Positions 23,001 to 34,899 of a stretch of 64,000 nt of DNA are shown one piece after another; position 1 is the stretch's first letter, and every line of letters starts with the position of its first letter. The position numbers were made by a program, and so were the translations under genes. Source of the stretch: Caenorhabditis elegans (lineage: Eukaryota > Nematoda > Chromadorea > Rhabditida > Rhabditidae); assembly GCF_000002985.6 (NCBI RefSeq), contig NC_003284.9, positions 4,278,001 through 4,342,000 of the forward strand, in the 5' to 3' direction. The notes beneath the pieces were generated by a model, which was given only the letters and a program-made list of their open reading frames with translations, was not told the DNA's origin and searched no databases.

Positions 23001-26000
23001 GACAACAGAAAATTTTGAAAAGTCTAAAAGTTCTTGGATTGCATAATAATGATATTTATTTATTTTATTAGTGTCACTACCTCGTGGAATGTTTAAACTT
23101 TCTCAAAAAAATTAATTTTTTTGGACATTTTGGCAATAAAGAAGACTGAAAATTTTTCGGTTTTCTGACAAAATTCTCACCGACGATACATAAAAATATC
23201 CTACCTTATTCTGAAGCGGTGTTCCTGTGATAAGAAGTCTCCTTTGACACTGGAATCTCGTATTCAACATTTCCGTAAGTTTACAATGTTGATTTTTCAA
23301 ACGATGCCCTTCATCAATAATCATATACTTCCATCTCAGCTTTCCCAGTAACGCCTTCTCTCTTATCACATACTCAAAAGTTGTTAACAAAACGTTAAAC
23401 TTTCCAGACTTGATTATTGGCTCGAAAACTTTTCGCGTCTCTTTGGGTCCCTTGTATGCAATCAGGTGCACATTTGCCGCCCACTTGTCAAATTCGTTTT
23501 GCCAATTGGGCACTGTGGAGAGAGGAACAATAACAAGGAATGGGCCAGACGTTTTCTTGATCTCCATCAAATAAGTAATGAACGCAATAGTCTGAAATAT
23601 GGTTGTATAGCTCATTTAACAAAATAATTCGACTACCTGAATAGTTTTTCCTAGCCCCATTTCGTCTGCCAAAATTCCATTGAGATTGTTGTTGAACAAG
23701 GATACCATCCACTCGAGACCCTTGATTTGATACGGTTTCAGCTTCAAGCTGGGATTACCTCCACCCATCATAAAGTGTTGCTCTTTGATTTCTTCTCGAA
23801 CTCCGTGAGCTGTCGTGTAGTAATCCTCAATGTTCATCTTGGTCTTGTTCTCATACTCATCATCGTCGTTTCGAGCTTTATCCAGTATACTTTTCACTTT
23901 ATCTTCTTCCGCAACTCCGTCATATTCCTTACGAATGTATGATTTGGTGGCAAGAGACCCTGCTGTTGCGTTTTGCTGCTGTTTCAGTAGGTCACATAGA
24001 CTTTTGATATAGTCGTCAGTTTGCTCCAATAGATATACAAGCCGCTGATCTTTCTTCTCATCCAACATTGCACGATATCCTTCTTCGTCTTCCTGGATCA
24101 ACTTTTGAATTCGGTTTTTCTCGTTCTTCATCTCCTCGCGGGCAATTCTCTTGTTTTCGTTGGTGATGTATTGTTGCATGGATTTTCGAACCTTTGTGTG
24201 ATTCAACATATTTCGTTTATGAAACTCTTTAAACTCCCGCGCGTGCTTGGTAAGACTTTGCAGAAAATGAAAATTTGTGACCTTTCGTCTTTTTTCCAAG
24301 ATGGCTCGATCTGGATGGCGTTTCAACTCTTGTAAATACTCATACTTCGTCCTTCGAATAGACCATGGATTGATGAGAAAATCATTCGGAGGAACTAGCA
24401 CTGTGGTTGCCAATACCTTTTTCCGAAGTTCTGTTTGAAAATCTAAAAGGCTGAGACCAAGGTACTCAATTTTCGCTTTCGTCTGTCGTTCTTCCGGAAA
24501 TGTGTGTAGGTTTTCTTTAAGATACATCTCACGGTTTTTCATGTCTTGGTCGCGGCTGAAAACTTGTATAAAAATTGGAATATTGTATCAAAAACTCACT
24601 AATGAAGAGCCTCTTTTCGAATAATATCATCGTCAATTTTCATGAAGTTGGAGTCCCACGTATTGAGAGGATAAGCGTTCTGAAAAAAATACATATTTTT
24701 TAAAGACATACAACATTGTTTTGCAGATTTCAGGGACAAGCAAAGTTGCCGAACGTTAAACATTTTGGCATCCGGAAGTTTTTTATGTTGCCAAGAAGTA
24801 AAATCCTCGGCAATCCGCAAACAAAGCTTCGGCAACAATCCTAAAATTTTTGACAATCTGAAATTGCCAAAGTTGCCGAAAACTCAAACTTTCGGCAACA
24901 TATGAAAAACATGTGGGGGTTACAAAAACTACAAATATACCAGAAAACGTATAAAATCTATGTTAATTTAAAAAAAAACTTACAGCAAGCACTTGCATGT
25001 AATCATCATATCGTGCAGCTCGATCTTCCACAGTCTCATCAACTGGCTCGTCACCAAGACTCTCTTCAGTTGGAGGATATCTTGCGGGCATTGGTATTCT
25101 TGGTGGAATAATGATTGTAAGCTTCTCCTCTTGAATCAAGGCCAACAACTTGCGAACCGAGATGTATCTTCGATCCGTCTTCATATCAGCTTTCTCCAAC
25201 TCACGCATCAAACGGTTCAGCTCTTCACACACGTATTCGATATACTGCAAATATTTATTTTTTTGTGAAGTATGTTTCACATTCTTACCTCTGGAGTCAT
25301 CTTCCTTGATCCTTTAACATGCGAAACAATTGCGTCCCGTATTACTGTCATATCTGCCTTGTTCGCTGGTGGTCTTTGCTTTGATGTTGACGGCTGCGAT
25401 AAGTCTGGTGAAGATTTCGCTTGAACCTTCCCATTGGCTTGTTGCGGTCTTGACTGTTGCTGATTCTTGGGCACATTCTTCCCAGGAGTCACTTTATTCT
25501 GATTTGGTGGATAACCTCCAGCAATGTTCTTCCCTTGCTGAATCATCGGTCCAGCGTTATTTGGAGGTAATCCATTTGGTGCTTGTTGTTGTTGGTGGAA
25601 AGTATTTGTCGTAAGAGATGGTGCCATGACTTTCCGCTCGCCCTTCGCTCCCATTGGTAAGCCCGACATGGAATTGTTCAAATCTTCAGCATTGGTTTGT
25701 TGGATTGGAGGAGGTGGTTCCTGCGCAGGATTCTTCTTTCCTCTATACCGTGGCTTTGGTGCAACTTTAGCTGGAGGTATTTGTTGCTGCTGCTGTTGTT
25801 GGATAATTGGAGGATTTTGCAGATTCTGCTGATTTTGAATGTTGGCCATATTTTGATTGTTGTTCGATTGCATTGGTTGATTCATCATATTTTGCTGCTG
25901 CTGCTGATGTTGGATCGGAATGTTTTGCTGATTTTGCATTGGTGGCTGCTGATTTTGCCCCTGGTTGTTCGGTGGTCCATGCTGTTGTTGAAAACCTTCC

Positions 26001-28961
26001 TCTTGATGACCTCCCTGATGAACTTGTTGCATTGGTTGCCCTTGTTGGTTTGGCATTTTTTGCTGGTTTTGTTGTCTCTGCTGAGGAACAAGTTTGTACT
26101 GCATTCCATTAATAATCGCGTGCTCTCCATTGATTCTAATGGTTTGATCATTGTCCGGCTCAAAATTATCTGTAACCACCGGCTGCATCATCTGGCTTTG
26201 CATTGGCGGAGTCTGATGGTGCTGCAGATGTAAATTTGGCTGAGGTGATTCTTGCAGCGGCTGTTGGGACATTGGATCTTGTTGCATTTGTTGCATATTC
26301 ATCATTTGATCAGGAATATTCTGAGGATTGTGAGGCCCTTGTTGCATGGATCTGTTTTGCTGCATTTGATGTTGTGGCTGCCGCTTTATGTTCGGGTGAA
26401 TTTGCCTTCCCGGTTGCTGCATTTGAGGCATTTGTCTATCAGACTGCGGGTTACCCTGCATAGGTGGCTGATTTTGATGATGCTGCTGCTGCTGCTGTGG
26501 TGGTGCAAGATTCATTCTCATTTGTGGATTCTGCGGCGAGTTCTGCATGGATCCATGAATCGATTGGGATTGTTGCGGCGTCATTTGGCGTGGAGGTATC
26601 TGCATGTTCTGCGGCTGTTGTGCAACCTGGAATAACTATTTTCAACAGTTAAGTACTATTTGAGCATCAATTTGGTTACCTGGGCGACACGGACTGGCTG
26701 CTGTTGCTGCTGTTGGTGCGGCGGTGGTGGTCCATTCGTTTGTCCTTGCAGCATCTGAAATGAGTATGTCATGGTCATGCGTAAAATAGCGTTTTATGAA
26801 GAAGAGAATTTCCGCGAGAGTGGCAGGAAATAGTGTGCATATAACTATGGTGAGCTCATAAATATTCAGTTTTTCTGGTCTCCCAGTTTATTTTCTGGAC
26901 TTGGTGATGATATGGAGAAAAATATCTTGAGTTTCTACTTCTTCAACAACTTTCGTTTTACTTGAACTTTTGGAAAAAAACATTTATAGTAACAATTCGA
27001 AACTATTTTGAAAGGTGAGCAAAAGGGGTTGTCAATTCATATGTACGACTTCCCTTTTGCGTTTTTTGTTGTGTGTTTTTTGAAGGGCTACGTTTTTTTT
27101 TTCAAAAATCGCTAATTACAACATACTGTATGTTTATTGCTATTATAATTGTATTTTTCAATCAATTTCTATGTATTTGTGACAAAATTGCCGTCTCCAA
27201 TAGTTTTTTTTTTCAATTACCTGTGGTTCTTGCTGTTGAATCCGAATTTGCTGTTGTGGTGGCATGTTCATGTTCGGAGCATTTTGCTGCATTTGCTGAT
27301 GCTGAAGAGGCTGCTGCTGATGAGGTGATCCGTTGTTCATATTTTGATTGTTTTGTTGAATTTGTTGCATTCTCATTTGCTGCTGCGGCGGCGTGTTCAT
27401 ACTCGATGGGCCTTGTTGTATCTGCAAAATGGGTTAAAGTTAGTTTTGAAGATCCATTTAAAGAGTATTACATAATGAGGCTGTGATGGAGGTCGGCTCA
27501 TCATCCCGCCCTGCGGCTGCACCTGAAATTTTTTGCACTTAAATTTTTGAATGCGAAATTAGATTTAATTTGAAGAAAACAAAATAACATACGCCCATTT
27601 GTGAAGAAGGCCTATTCATCAGCTGAGGTCCGCCTTGTTGGTGCATCTAAAATTTATGAATTTAGGGCACATAATTAATTAAAAGCTCACCTGTTGCGAA
27701 GGTGGTCGGTTCATGCTCATCGGTCCACCACCTTGTTGCATCTGAAAAAAATTAAGTTGGCTTATGGTATATTATAACTCTCCATTGAGAACAATTTTTT
27801 TCAATAATGGTGTCTTAAAGCACACGTACCAATCCGGGAATTGACCGCAAATTTTTGAAAAAAATAGGAACTTCATAACTAAGTTAAGAAATTTTTGAAC
27901 AAACTTTTGCGTATCGTAACTTTCATGTAACTGGTTGTTTTTTAATTTATTTTATGTTACATTTATTAAATACAATTTATCTCAAGTCTCATTTGTTTTT
28001 TGACAATTTTCACTGACCTGATGAGGTTGAGACGGCGGTCTGTTGATACTCTGTGGTCCACCTTGTTGCATCTGAAACTGTTCAAGCATTGTAAGCTTTT
28101 AATTGAAAGTTTCGCAAACCTGATGAGGATGAGATGGTGGTCCGTTCATGTTTTGTTGCTGTTGCATCTAAAAATTAAGAAAATAAATGTTTCGAATCAA
28201 TTTCTCATTAATTTCATTTTGACTCTGATCTACAAGCGTACATGCCATTTTTCTCGTACTTTCAAGCTGAAAGTTTGGTAATTTTTTTTTTAAGCGTCCT
28301 ATAAATTTTTATATTTTTGTGCTAATTTGTGACTCTGTATAATAGAGTATAATTTTTTCAGACTGTTTTTTTTAAAACAAATACTGACCTGCATTTGCTG
28401 TGGAGACACCTGCGGTATTCTCTGCTGCATTTGATTTTGTGCCTGTGGTATCCTCATTTGTTGCTGCGGATTCGGAAGATTTTGCTGCATATTCATATTG
28501 TTCGGAGCTCTCTGATGTTGTGACTGAGGAGAATTCATATTCGGTTGCTGTGGCTGCTGCTGCTGCATTCTCATTTGTGACATCTGAGGTGGTGGCTGCT
28601 GTGACTGTTGCATTGGCGGGCCTTGTTGGGGCATACCACGCATCTGCTGCGGAGGGTTCCCCCTCATCTGAATTTGTGATTGCTGAGGATTTTGCATCAT
28701 TTGGGGAGCTTGATTTTGTGGAGGACGCATTTGCTGGCCCATGTTCATCATAAGATTCTGTGCAGGTTGCTGTTGCATTTGTTGAGGGCCTTGTTGTCCC
28801 TGCATGTTCACCATTTGTGATTGTCCTTGTGGAATTTTATTTTGTTGCATGGGTGGTCCACCTTGCTGTATGACCCGATGTGGACCAGGCGGCTGAATTT
28901 GGTGTGGTCGCTGCACATTGAGTAATTGTGGAGCAGCTTGATTGTGCTGCTGGTTGAGCAT
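20095..28961 (-). CDS. SWI/SNF (Brahma/SMARCA-like) ATPase without bromodomain
   Basis: Eighteen coding exons on the minus strand from ATG 28961 to the stop at 20095, about 2171 aa in my model; all joins keep frame. Residues 1-815 are Gln/Pro/Met-rich, like the N-terminus of Brahma. About 930-1100 holds an HSA-type region ([15 protein letters not shown]) followed by [18 protein letters not shown]. The SNF2 ATPase follows: Walker [11 protein letters not shown] (~1229), IDEGHRLKN (~1330), TGTPLQN, then helicase C with [14 protein letters not shown] and [10 protein letters not shown]. After it come a SnAC-like region and RRTRREVDYS, which in Brahma precedes the bromodomain. Here the rest (386 aa, exon 20095-21255) is a K/E/D/S-rich tail with no bromodomain. 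It should be a nucleosome remodeller in the nucleus. From memory this is C52B9.8, a paralogue of swsn-4; the exact start and full Q-rich extent are uncertain. Confidence 0.9.
24716..24900. repeat. TTGCCGAA-rich repeat in a SWI/SNF intron
   Basis: The intron between 24680 and 24983 carries several copies of ttgccgaa, cggcaa and ttgccaa in both orientations (24720-24900), including aagttgccgaaaactcaaactttcggcaac, whose two halves can pair. It resembles the CGGCAATT-rich sequences in the two inverted-repeat spacers. It is a dispersed, partly palindromic worm repeat; the family name is unknown to me. Confidence 0.55.
27472..28167 (-). repeat. Tandem array of five homologous phase-0 mini-exons
   Basis: Consecutive exons of the SWI/SNF gene at 28120-28167, 28018-28071, 27691-27741, 27593-27646 and 27472-27522 are 48, 54, 51, 54 and 51 nt. 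All are phase 0 at both ends and encode variants of one peptide: [69 protein letters not shown] and [17 protein letters not shown]. The next exon (27221-27421) begins [15 protein letters not shown] and looks like a sixth, extended unit. This is exon duplication; any subset could be skipped without frameshift. Confidence 0.88.
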
Positions 28962-29463
28962 GACAACCTGGAAAAAATTTGGTTTTCTAAAGTTGTAAAG
29001 GGAGAAGTTAATTCGACAGATGGTACGGTACACAGATGGTACGGTGTAATAGACAAAAACCAGAATTTTTTTTAAAAATTTTGTAGAATTTATCGTATGT
29101 ATTGTTTTCTTAAAAAATGGTTTGCTATGATTAAAATTGCTCTCAAATCTCATATTTCCGTCAAACTACTATAAAAATTAATATGAGCAAAAAAAAACTT
29201 TTTGTTTTTTGTTTTTTGATTTTTGGAATATGGCTACTACAAGCGCATTCACTAGAACTGTCTCTCACCTTACCTCCTCAACTGTTTTTGAGCGATCAAT
29301 AGAATTGTGTGCGTGCGAGGTCGCCGAAAACCTAATTGCCGCGCAAATGCCCTTTCTCTTCACTAAACCGATATCTTGTAAGATATTAAGAAATAATTTT
29401 TTATTTGTTTTTTTTTTTCAAGTTTTGAAAAGTTGCAAATTATGAGAAAATAAAAATACTTAC

Positions 29464-29580
29464 CCGAAAATTGAAGCGAAGGACGTCAAGATTACGTCCG
29501 GTAAATTGTAGCCTCACACGAAGAACACGATTGCCGACGGCCACCCACACGTGTGAAACGCGGAGCAAGTCCTCGTTTAA
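29464..29580 (-). other. Probable 5' exon of the SWI/SNF gene
   Basis: A good acceptor (attgcag) at 29581 and donor (gtaagt) at 29463 bound 117 nt that would splice to the acceptor at 28968, 7 nt upstream of the ATG. The exon has no ATG but is open for 39 codons in frame with the CDS, so it may be 5' UTR or part of a longer N-terminus. The acceptor could take SL1. The 270 bp from 29581 to 29850, up to the methyltransferase stop, show nothing else. Confidence 0.5.
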
Positions 29581-29850
29581 CTGCAATTATTTAATAATTA
29601 ATGAAAAATCGATTAAATGCTGCAAGAAGAAAGACAATGCGGAATTAAGAGGGAGACGCGCGCAGTTCAACTTGCACTAGACAAGTTGATTGACTGACGG
29701 GCTGGGTGGCCTCCCACCCTAAGGCCCCCACGTACGCAAACACCATCACGTCAAATTACACAGTGAGAAAACGGGATTCGTCAGGTTTATTAGTGTTTAT
29801 ACCATGAAAAGTAGCAACAAAAAACAGAAGTTGGAAAAATTGATAAAAAA

Positions 29851-32800
29851 TCAATGAAGAAAACGGGACAACTTGAATTCGAACATATCATCAACTATTT
29901 CAACATTTTTGCTAAACTCTGTCTTCTGTTTTTTCCACGTCCAATTGTCTCTTTTGGAACAGAGCAGGACCTGCAAAAATCAATAGGGTCCAGTGAGAAG
30001 ATGAGTGACTCAAGGGAAATGAATTTGTTTTCAATGTTTTTCGCTATTTTTTTTCCTATTTCTTGGCTAAATATAAAAAAGTGTTGAAAGTGTGAGTGGA
30101 TGATTTATGACAAATGTCATACGCCTTGCCAACAAAGGAATGTTAACACATAGTGTGTATGTTTTATTTGCCTTTGCTTGTAATGCCATGTGCTTACATT
30201 TTTGTTTTTAAAGTATTCCAAATAGAAACAAGAGTTAAACTCGTTGGAAAATAGTTCAAAGATTTCTTTTTCTGATTTAATATTATCTTGAGTCACAAAC
30301 ACGTTCACTGCAAGAATTCCTGAAAAAAAAGCTTGGCTTTAAAATTTCAAAATACTGCTTACAAACCATTTAAGGTTAAACGTTTTTTCAAAAGTTGAAC
30401 TGTTTTTATTTTCAGCGTCTCTGAGACTGGGCACATCACATTTGTCTTTTTGTTTTCACAGGCATCGACAATAATAACGTCATATTTTTTGTCATCTGAA
30501 ATTACATTTTTTACTTTCAAATAAATTCTTTAAGTTTTCCGATTACATTTTCGTAAGTAATCCACAAAATCGGTGTTTATAATTCTCATCTCGTCCGTTT
30601 CAAAGTGATCGAAATAATTCTCCGCGATGTTGATTATAAACTCTTCTTTTTCAACAACAGTTGTATCAATCTGAAGTATGTAGTAAAAAGTTATATGTAA
30701 AACCGAAAATCTACCAACATTGAGGTAGGATATTTGAGAAAAGAAGTTGCTCATCACTCCACCACCAAGTCCGGCAATTAGAACATCTTGGTGATCGGAT
30801 TCGTCGAAATTCAGGCTCTGAAATTTTTTCGAGGAATACATAAAGAAAAACTAAACAGAAAAAGAAATAACACTGCAAAAACAAAATAAATTAACACAAA
30901 ATGTCTTTAAAGCCAGAGAAAAAAAACAAAATAAGTTAATAAGAAAAAAAAGGCAATCTGTTTTAAATATGAATTTAAGGATACTTGTGTATTGTAAGCC
31001 CGTAACTAAAATATAAATTAAAACTCCACTTATCATGCTTTTAAATTAAACGTGATATCCGTTTTCTTCTTTATGCTCATAAATTTTACATTTCAAAGCC
31101 TGAGAATTCATTATACATATATATTGTCGTAATTTATTGAAATTATTTGAATCGATCCCTCAAAAACCGTTAAAAATGTTTTGTAATCCACTGCACTCCG
31201 ACTGCCCAAACCCAGGAAAACACACCTAGTTGACACCAACTCACGTTCATTATGAATCCAGATGCAACGAGGAGTCTTGCGTATCTCGAGTTGATCACAA
31301 GTTTATTAACAGGCCAATTTCTTGAGTCAAGATTGTTCCACGAAACTGCTGAAACAATTTTATGTTGGCAACTATATTTTAATTTTATTAAAGAAATGAG
31401 ACCATCGTTGTTATAGTTGATAGTTTTTTAAAAAACTATTTTAAGTTGTTCGAAATTTAGAATTTATTGAGTTTATAAGTTTTATGATCTAGAGAAGAAC
31501 TCGTTATTAAATCAATAAGAAACACAATTTGACAAAAAGCTCTTACATCACACTCAAAAATACAGCAATTGTTTAATTTTTGGTTTTATCTGCTCAAAAA
31601 AACTTACGTTTCACTGACTCAACTTCCACTCCTGTCAGAGAATATTCAGTATTTTCCTCAAGAAGTAGATCTCGCTTTGTGGTTAATCTGTAAGTTCTGC
31701 CCATCAGAATCACATGAGACAAATAATACTGAATTCAGTAACATTTTGGTGCAATGATGTAGCATGCAACGATCAATCGATTGACTGTCGTGTGTGGAAA
31801 GCAAATTTTTGCGGAACGATGAACCGTGGGAGCCACTCCTTTTTTTGTATGGAAGCAACCAGAAAAGGAGTAGAAATGTTGAACATTTTGGTATATTGGA
31901 TAAGGAGATGCGTATAGTCTAGTAAAGTATATTTCATTTCATCAACATTTTTTCAGAATGTCAAAATCTGACTAATAAAGTCAGTTCTGTGCGGATGCTT
32001 GAAACTTTAACAGTTCAGTTCACTAATGCATCTTTTAAATTTAATTTCCTTCTTACACGTAAAAGGCTTACAAGAAAAATCGGCAATGAGGCGTATTTAA
32101 CAGCTCCTAATCAAGCCCAGGAAATTATATTTTCTCTAAAAAGACCCATTTACTCTAAAGGGTCATGAAACCCCGATAATGGCTTTTTTGATGAAAGCCG
32201 ACATTCAATAAGCTGAGATAAATGAGACTCCATTACATGAAATGGTTCTTTTTCTGGTTTTTTTTCGCATCCTCCAGCGTAAATTCAAACATTTTAAATA
32301 ATAGTTCCATACCTTCCATTTTCTAAGAAATAAGAGTCAACAATTAGAAAACAAGTGTCTTTTCCTGGAATACATTCCTTCCCCACAACTTGGTGTTTCT
32401 GAAACGATTTTGTTTCAACTTTGAGTTTATCGAACAATACCTTTTTTAAAAGCTCGTCCACTGGATCACCTTTTTCTTTTGAGGTGAATTTGAAAAAGCC
32501 GAAGTCGAAAGTATCAAAGTACCATGCTAGAATCTGGAAAATTGATATACCAAATGTTGAACATACCTATATTAGTTACGTTATCCTTAAGTTATCCTTA
32601 AGCCTTAAAGTGCTCCTAATTTTTCCTTTGACTAAAATAACTACCGTATTTTCTCTATTAGTTAGGCATCTCTATTAGTTTTGCACCTCCATTAGCTTTG
32701 CATCTCAAATCACTAATCGAAAATTAGTTTTGCACCCTCTATTAGTTTCGCACCTCTAATAGTTTTGATCCCCTTCATTTGTTCCCTAGTTTTAGGAATT

Positions 32801-33766
32801 CAAAATTTGCATTACAAAATCGTTCTAAAAATTAGGAAAACTTTTACAGACTTGGTATAACAAGTGAAAATAGGCAAAATATGAGTACAACTCGGACAAT
32901 TTTTGCGTATCAGTCGTAAAATTCGTCCATTTTGGTTCATAATTTGTTATTGAAATTGATGATATTATGCCATAACTTAATGGAAAACATGAGAAAAAAC
33001 CTGTTCGAAAATTAGTTTTGCACCCTCTATTAGTTTTGCACCTCCATTAGTTTTGCATCAAATTAGGTGTCCGAAAATTAGTTTTGCATGCCTTCCTAAT
33101 AGAGGAAATACGGTAAATACTTTTAAAATCACTATCAAAATGTCAAAAAGTGATAATTACTCAATTTTATCTTCTCGACATCCCGTCTGCAAAATCTGCC
33201 AAACCTGCCTGCTAAAGTTAAGCCCGAAATTTACTTGGTAAGAAGTTGCCAAACTTGGGGCAAACGCTGGAAAAAGTTGGGCAAGATTTTGTGGGCCGCG
33301 CGCAAGTTTTTCAAAAGGCAAAGTTATCACCTGCCAATTTTATACCAAGCATTATTGTTTAAACTTGAGAAAGATATTCGCAAGTGCTAGATCAAACTTT
33401 GGGGAGGTCAAAACAAAGTTTAGCTTGAGTTTTGTCAATTTCTAAACCAATTTAACATATTTGGGTTATATTTAGGCAACACGTGCCGAGTATCTTACTT
33501 TTGGAAGTTTGCCAAAAACAAGTTTGACTCAAAAATCGAAGTTCTTTGACTATTCGACAATGCGGAAAAATGTTGACTATATTTTCCATTTTTTGAGTAG
33601 ATTTTGACAAAATCCCCAATGACCAATAATAATAACTTACAATAGCCAGACCTACAATAGTGACTTGAGGAAGAATTGCAGGATGCATTTGAAGAAGAAG
33701 AAGACCCTCCGTTTCAAAATGATCCCAATTTAATGTGCTCTGTGCACATCTTTGTATAGCTGCCAT
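29851..33766 (-). CDS. METTL13/spermidine-synthase-fold methyltransferase-like protein
   Basis: Ten minus-strand exons: 33641-33766, 32441-32533, 32313-32398, 31608-31696, 31245-31348, 30719-30817, 30547-30670, 30367-30495, 30198-30319 and 29851-29970, giving 363 aa with every phase matching. The Rossmann-fold methyltransferase core begins near residue 177. It has the SAM-binding glycine loop VLIAGLGGGVMSNF, strand 2 ending in the acidic residue of TTVVEKEEF, INTDFVDYLRK, then KYDVIIVDACENKK (strand 4), GILAVNVFVTQ and VLLCSKRDNW. This order is typical of the spermidine-synthase-like domain in METTL13-type proteins. Residues 30-55 are hydrophobic (ILPQVTIVGLAIILAWYF) and could be a membrane anchor. 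The substrate is not predictable; METTL13 itself methylates EEF1A. The first intron (1107 bp) carries a MITE. Confidence 0.82.
32642..33115. mobile_element. MITE-like element with terminal inverted repeats
   Basis: A 474-bp non-coding element in intron 1 of the methyltransferase gene. The ends are inverted repeats of about 28 bp with a few mismatches: taccgtattttctctattag on the left, and on the right the complement of ctaatagaggaaatacggta. A terminal TA may be the target duplication. The interior repeats attagttttgcacc many times in direct orientation. No transposase is encoded. Confidence 0.78.
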
Positions 33767-34853
33767 TGTGATACAGTTTCCCCTCAAATTTTTGCAAAAA
33801 GTACAATGTTTGCAAAGCGTTGCCAACGAATCGAAAGGGAAATTAGTTTCTGAAAGAGGAAACGAAAAGTGCTAGTTGGTAGAGTGTGTGAAAGAGAGGA
33901 TAAAGGTTTTAGATTATGGCGTGTGAAAAAGTGGCAACTTGGTAGAGCACCTACTTTAAAATAGGACCCGAATCATGTGAACATAAATGTAGGTTATATT
34001 ACAAGAATTACAGAAAAATTTCAGATTAATGAATACATCCGTCGATTTTTTGTCATATGACCTACGCATGTAGCTTCTGATGATAGTGAAAATATACATA
34101 CACAGCTTCATATGTATACATATTTTGTAGTTCCCATCCGAGATATCCAGAAAAAAGAGACATATATGTGCATTTGTAAAGATACCAATAGGAGGCGGCT
34201 TAGTCGTGATAGATAGGGTAACAATTCAAAGATTAGCAAGCACTATGTGATATTATTTGGGGTGTGTATTGAAAGGTTATAGATGTTGTAATTATTTTTG
34301 AGAGTACGCACGGAAAAAACGACCATAAATGACAATTATAACATTCAAATTTGAAGTTTCACACTAGAAGTTGTAAATTTTTACATTGGCATGAAAACGA
34401 AGAAGCAAAATAATTATTGAATTTTAACGCACAGAACTAACGAGAAAAAAATCAGAAAATTTTAGGAAGCAACAGAGATATCATGAATATTACGACAAAT
34501 TGCAATGTACAAAGTGTTCACCGAAGAAAGAATGTTCAAATCTAACACAGCTGGGTCTTGTCCCAACTATGAACAAACATCTGTCAGATATTTCATTTTC
34601 CCTTCGCGTAAAGATATTAGACAGAAAACACTTAAAATAGAAAATACTTTTGAAAAATTTATCTTAATCGTTAATTTTACTTCATTCCGCCAAACTTTTG
34701 AAGGAATTATTGGGGTTACTGCAAAAATAGGCTCAGGGTACTGTCTCAGTACTGCAAAATTTCTGTAGTTTTGAAAATTTTAGTGTTTGTATTTTGGAAG
34801 GTTAAGGAGTTAGAGGTTAATGGGGAATGAAGTTGGTGGGCTGTAGTAGTAGT

Positions 34854-34899
34854 GGGGAAATGTAGAAGTACTGTGGCTTCAGTACTTCTAAATTTCCCC
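34854..34899 (+). other. Near-perfect short hairpin
   Basis: GGGGAAATGTAGAAGTACTG, a 6-nt loop (tggctt), then CAGTACTTCTAAATTTCCCC: 20 paired positions with one mismatch. The stem ends at the GGGG/CCCC pairs and does not extend, so it is short for a pre-miRNA. It may be a palindromic repeat or a regulatory site. Confidence 0.6.

Noticed and set aside
31658-31858. 66-codon minus-strand frame upstream of methyltransferase exon 4
   Set aside because: Its frame differs from the spliced gene. It overlaps exon 4 and the adjacent intron, and splicing at 31697 gives the conserved reading.
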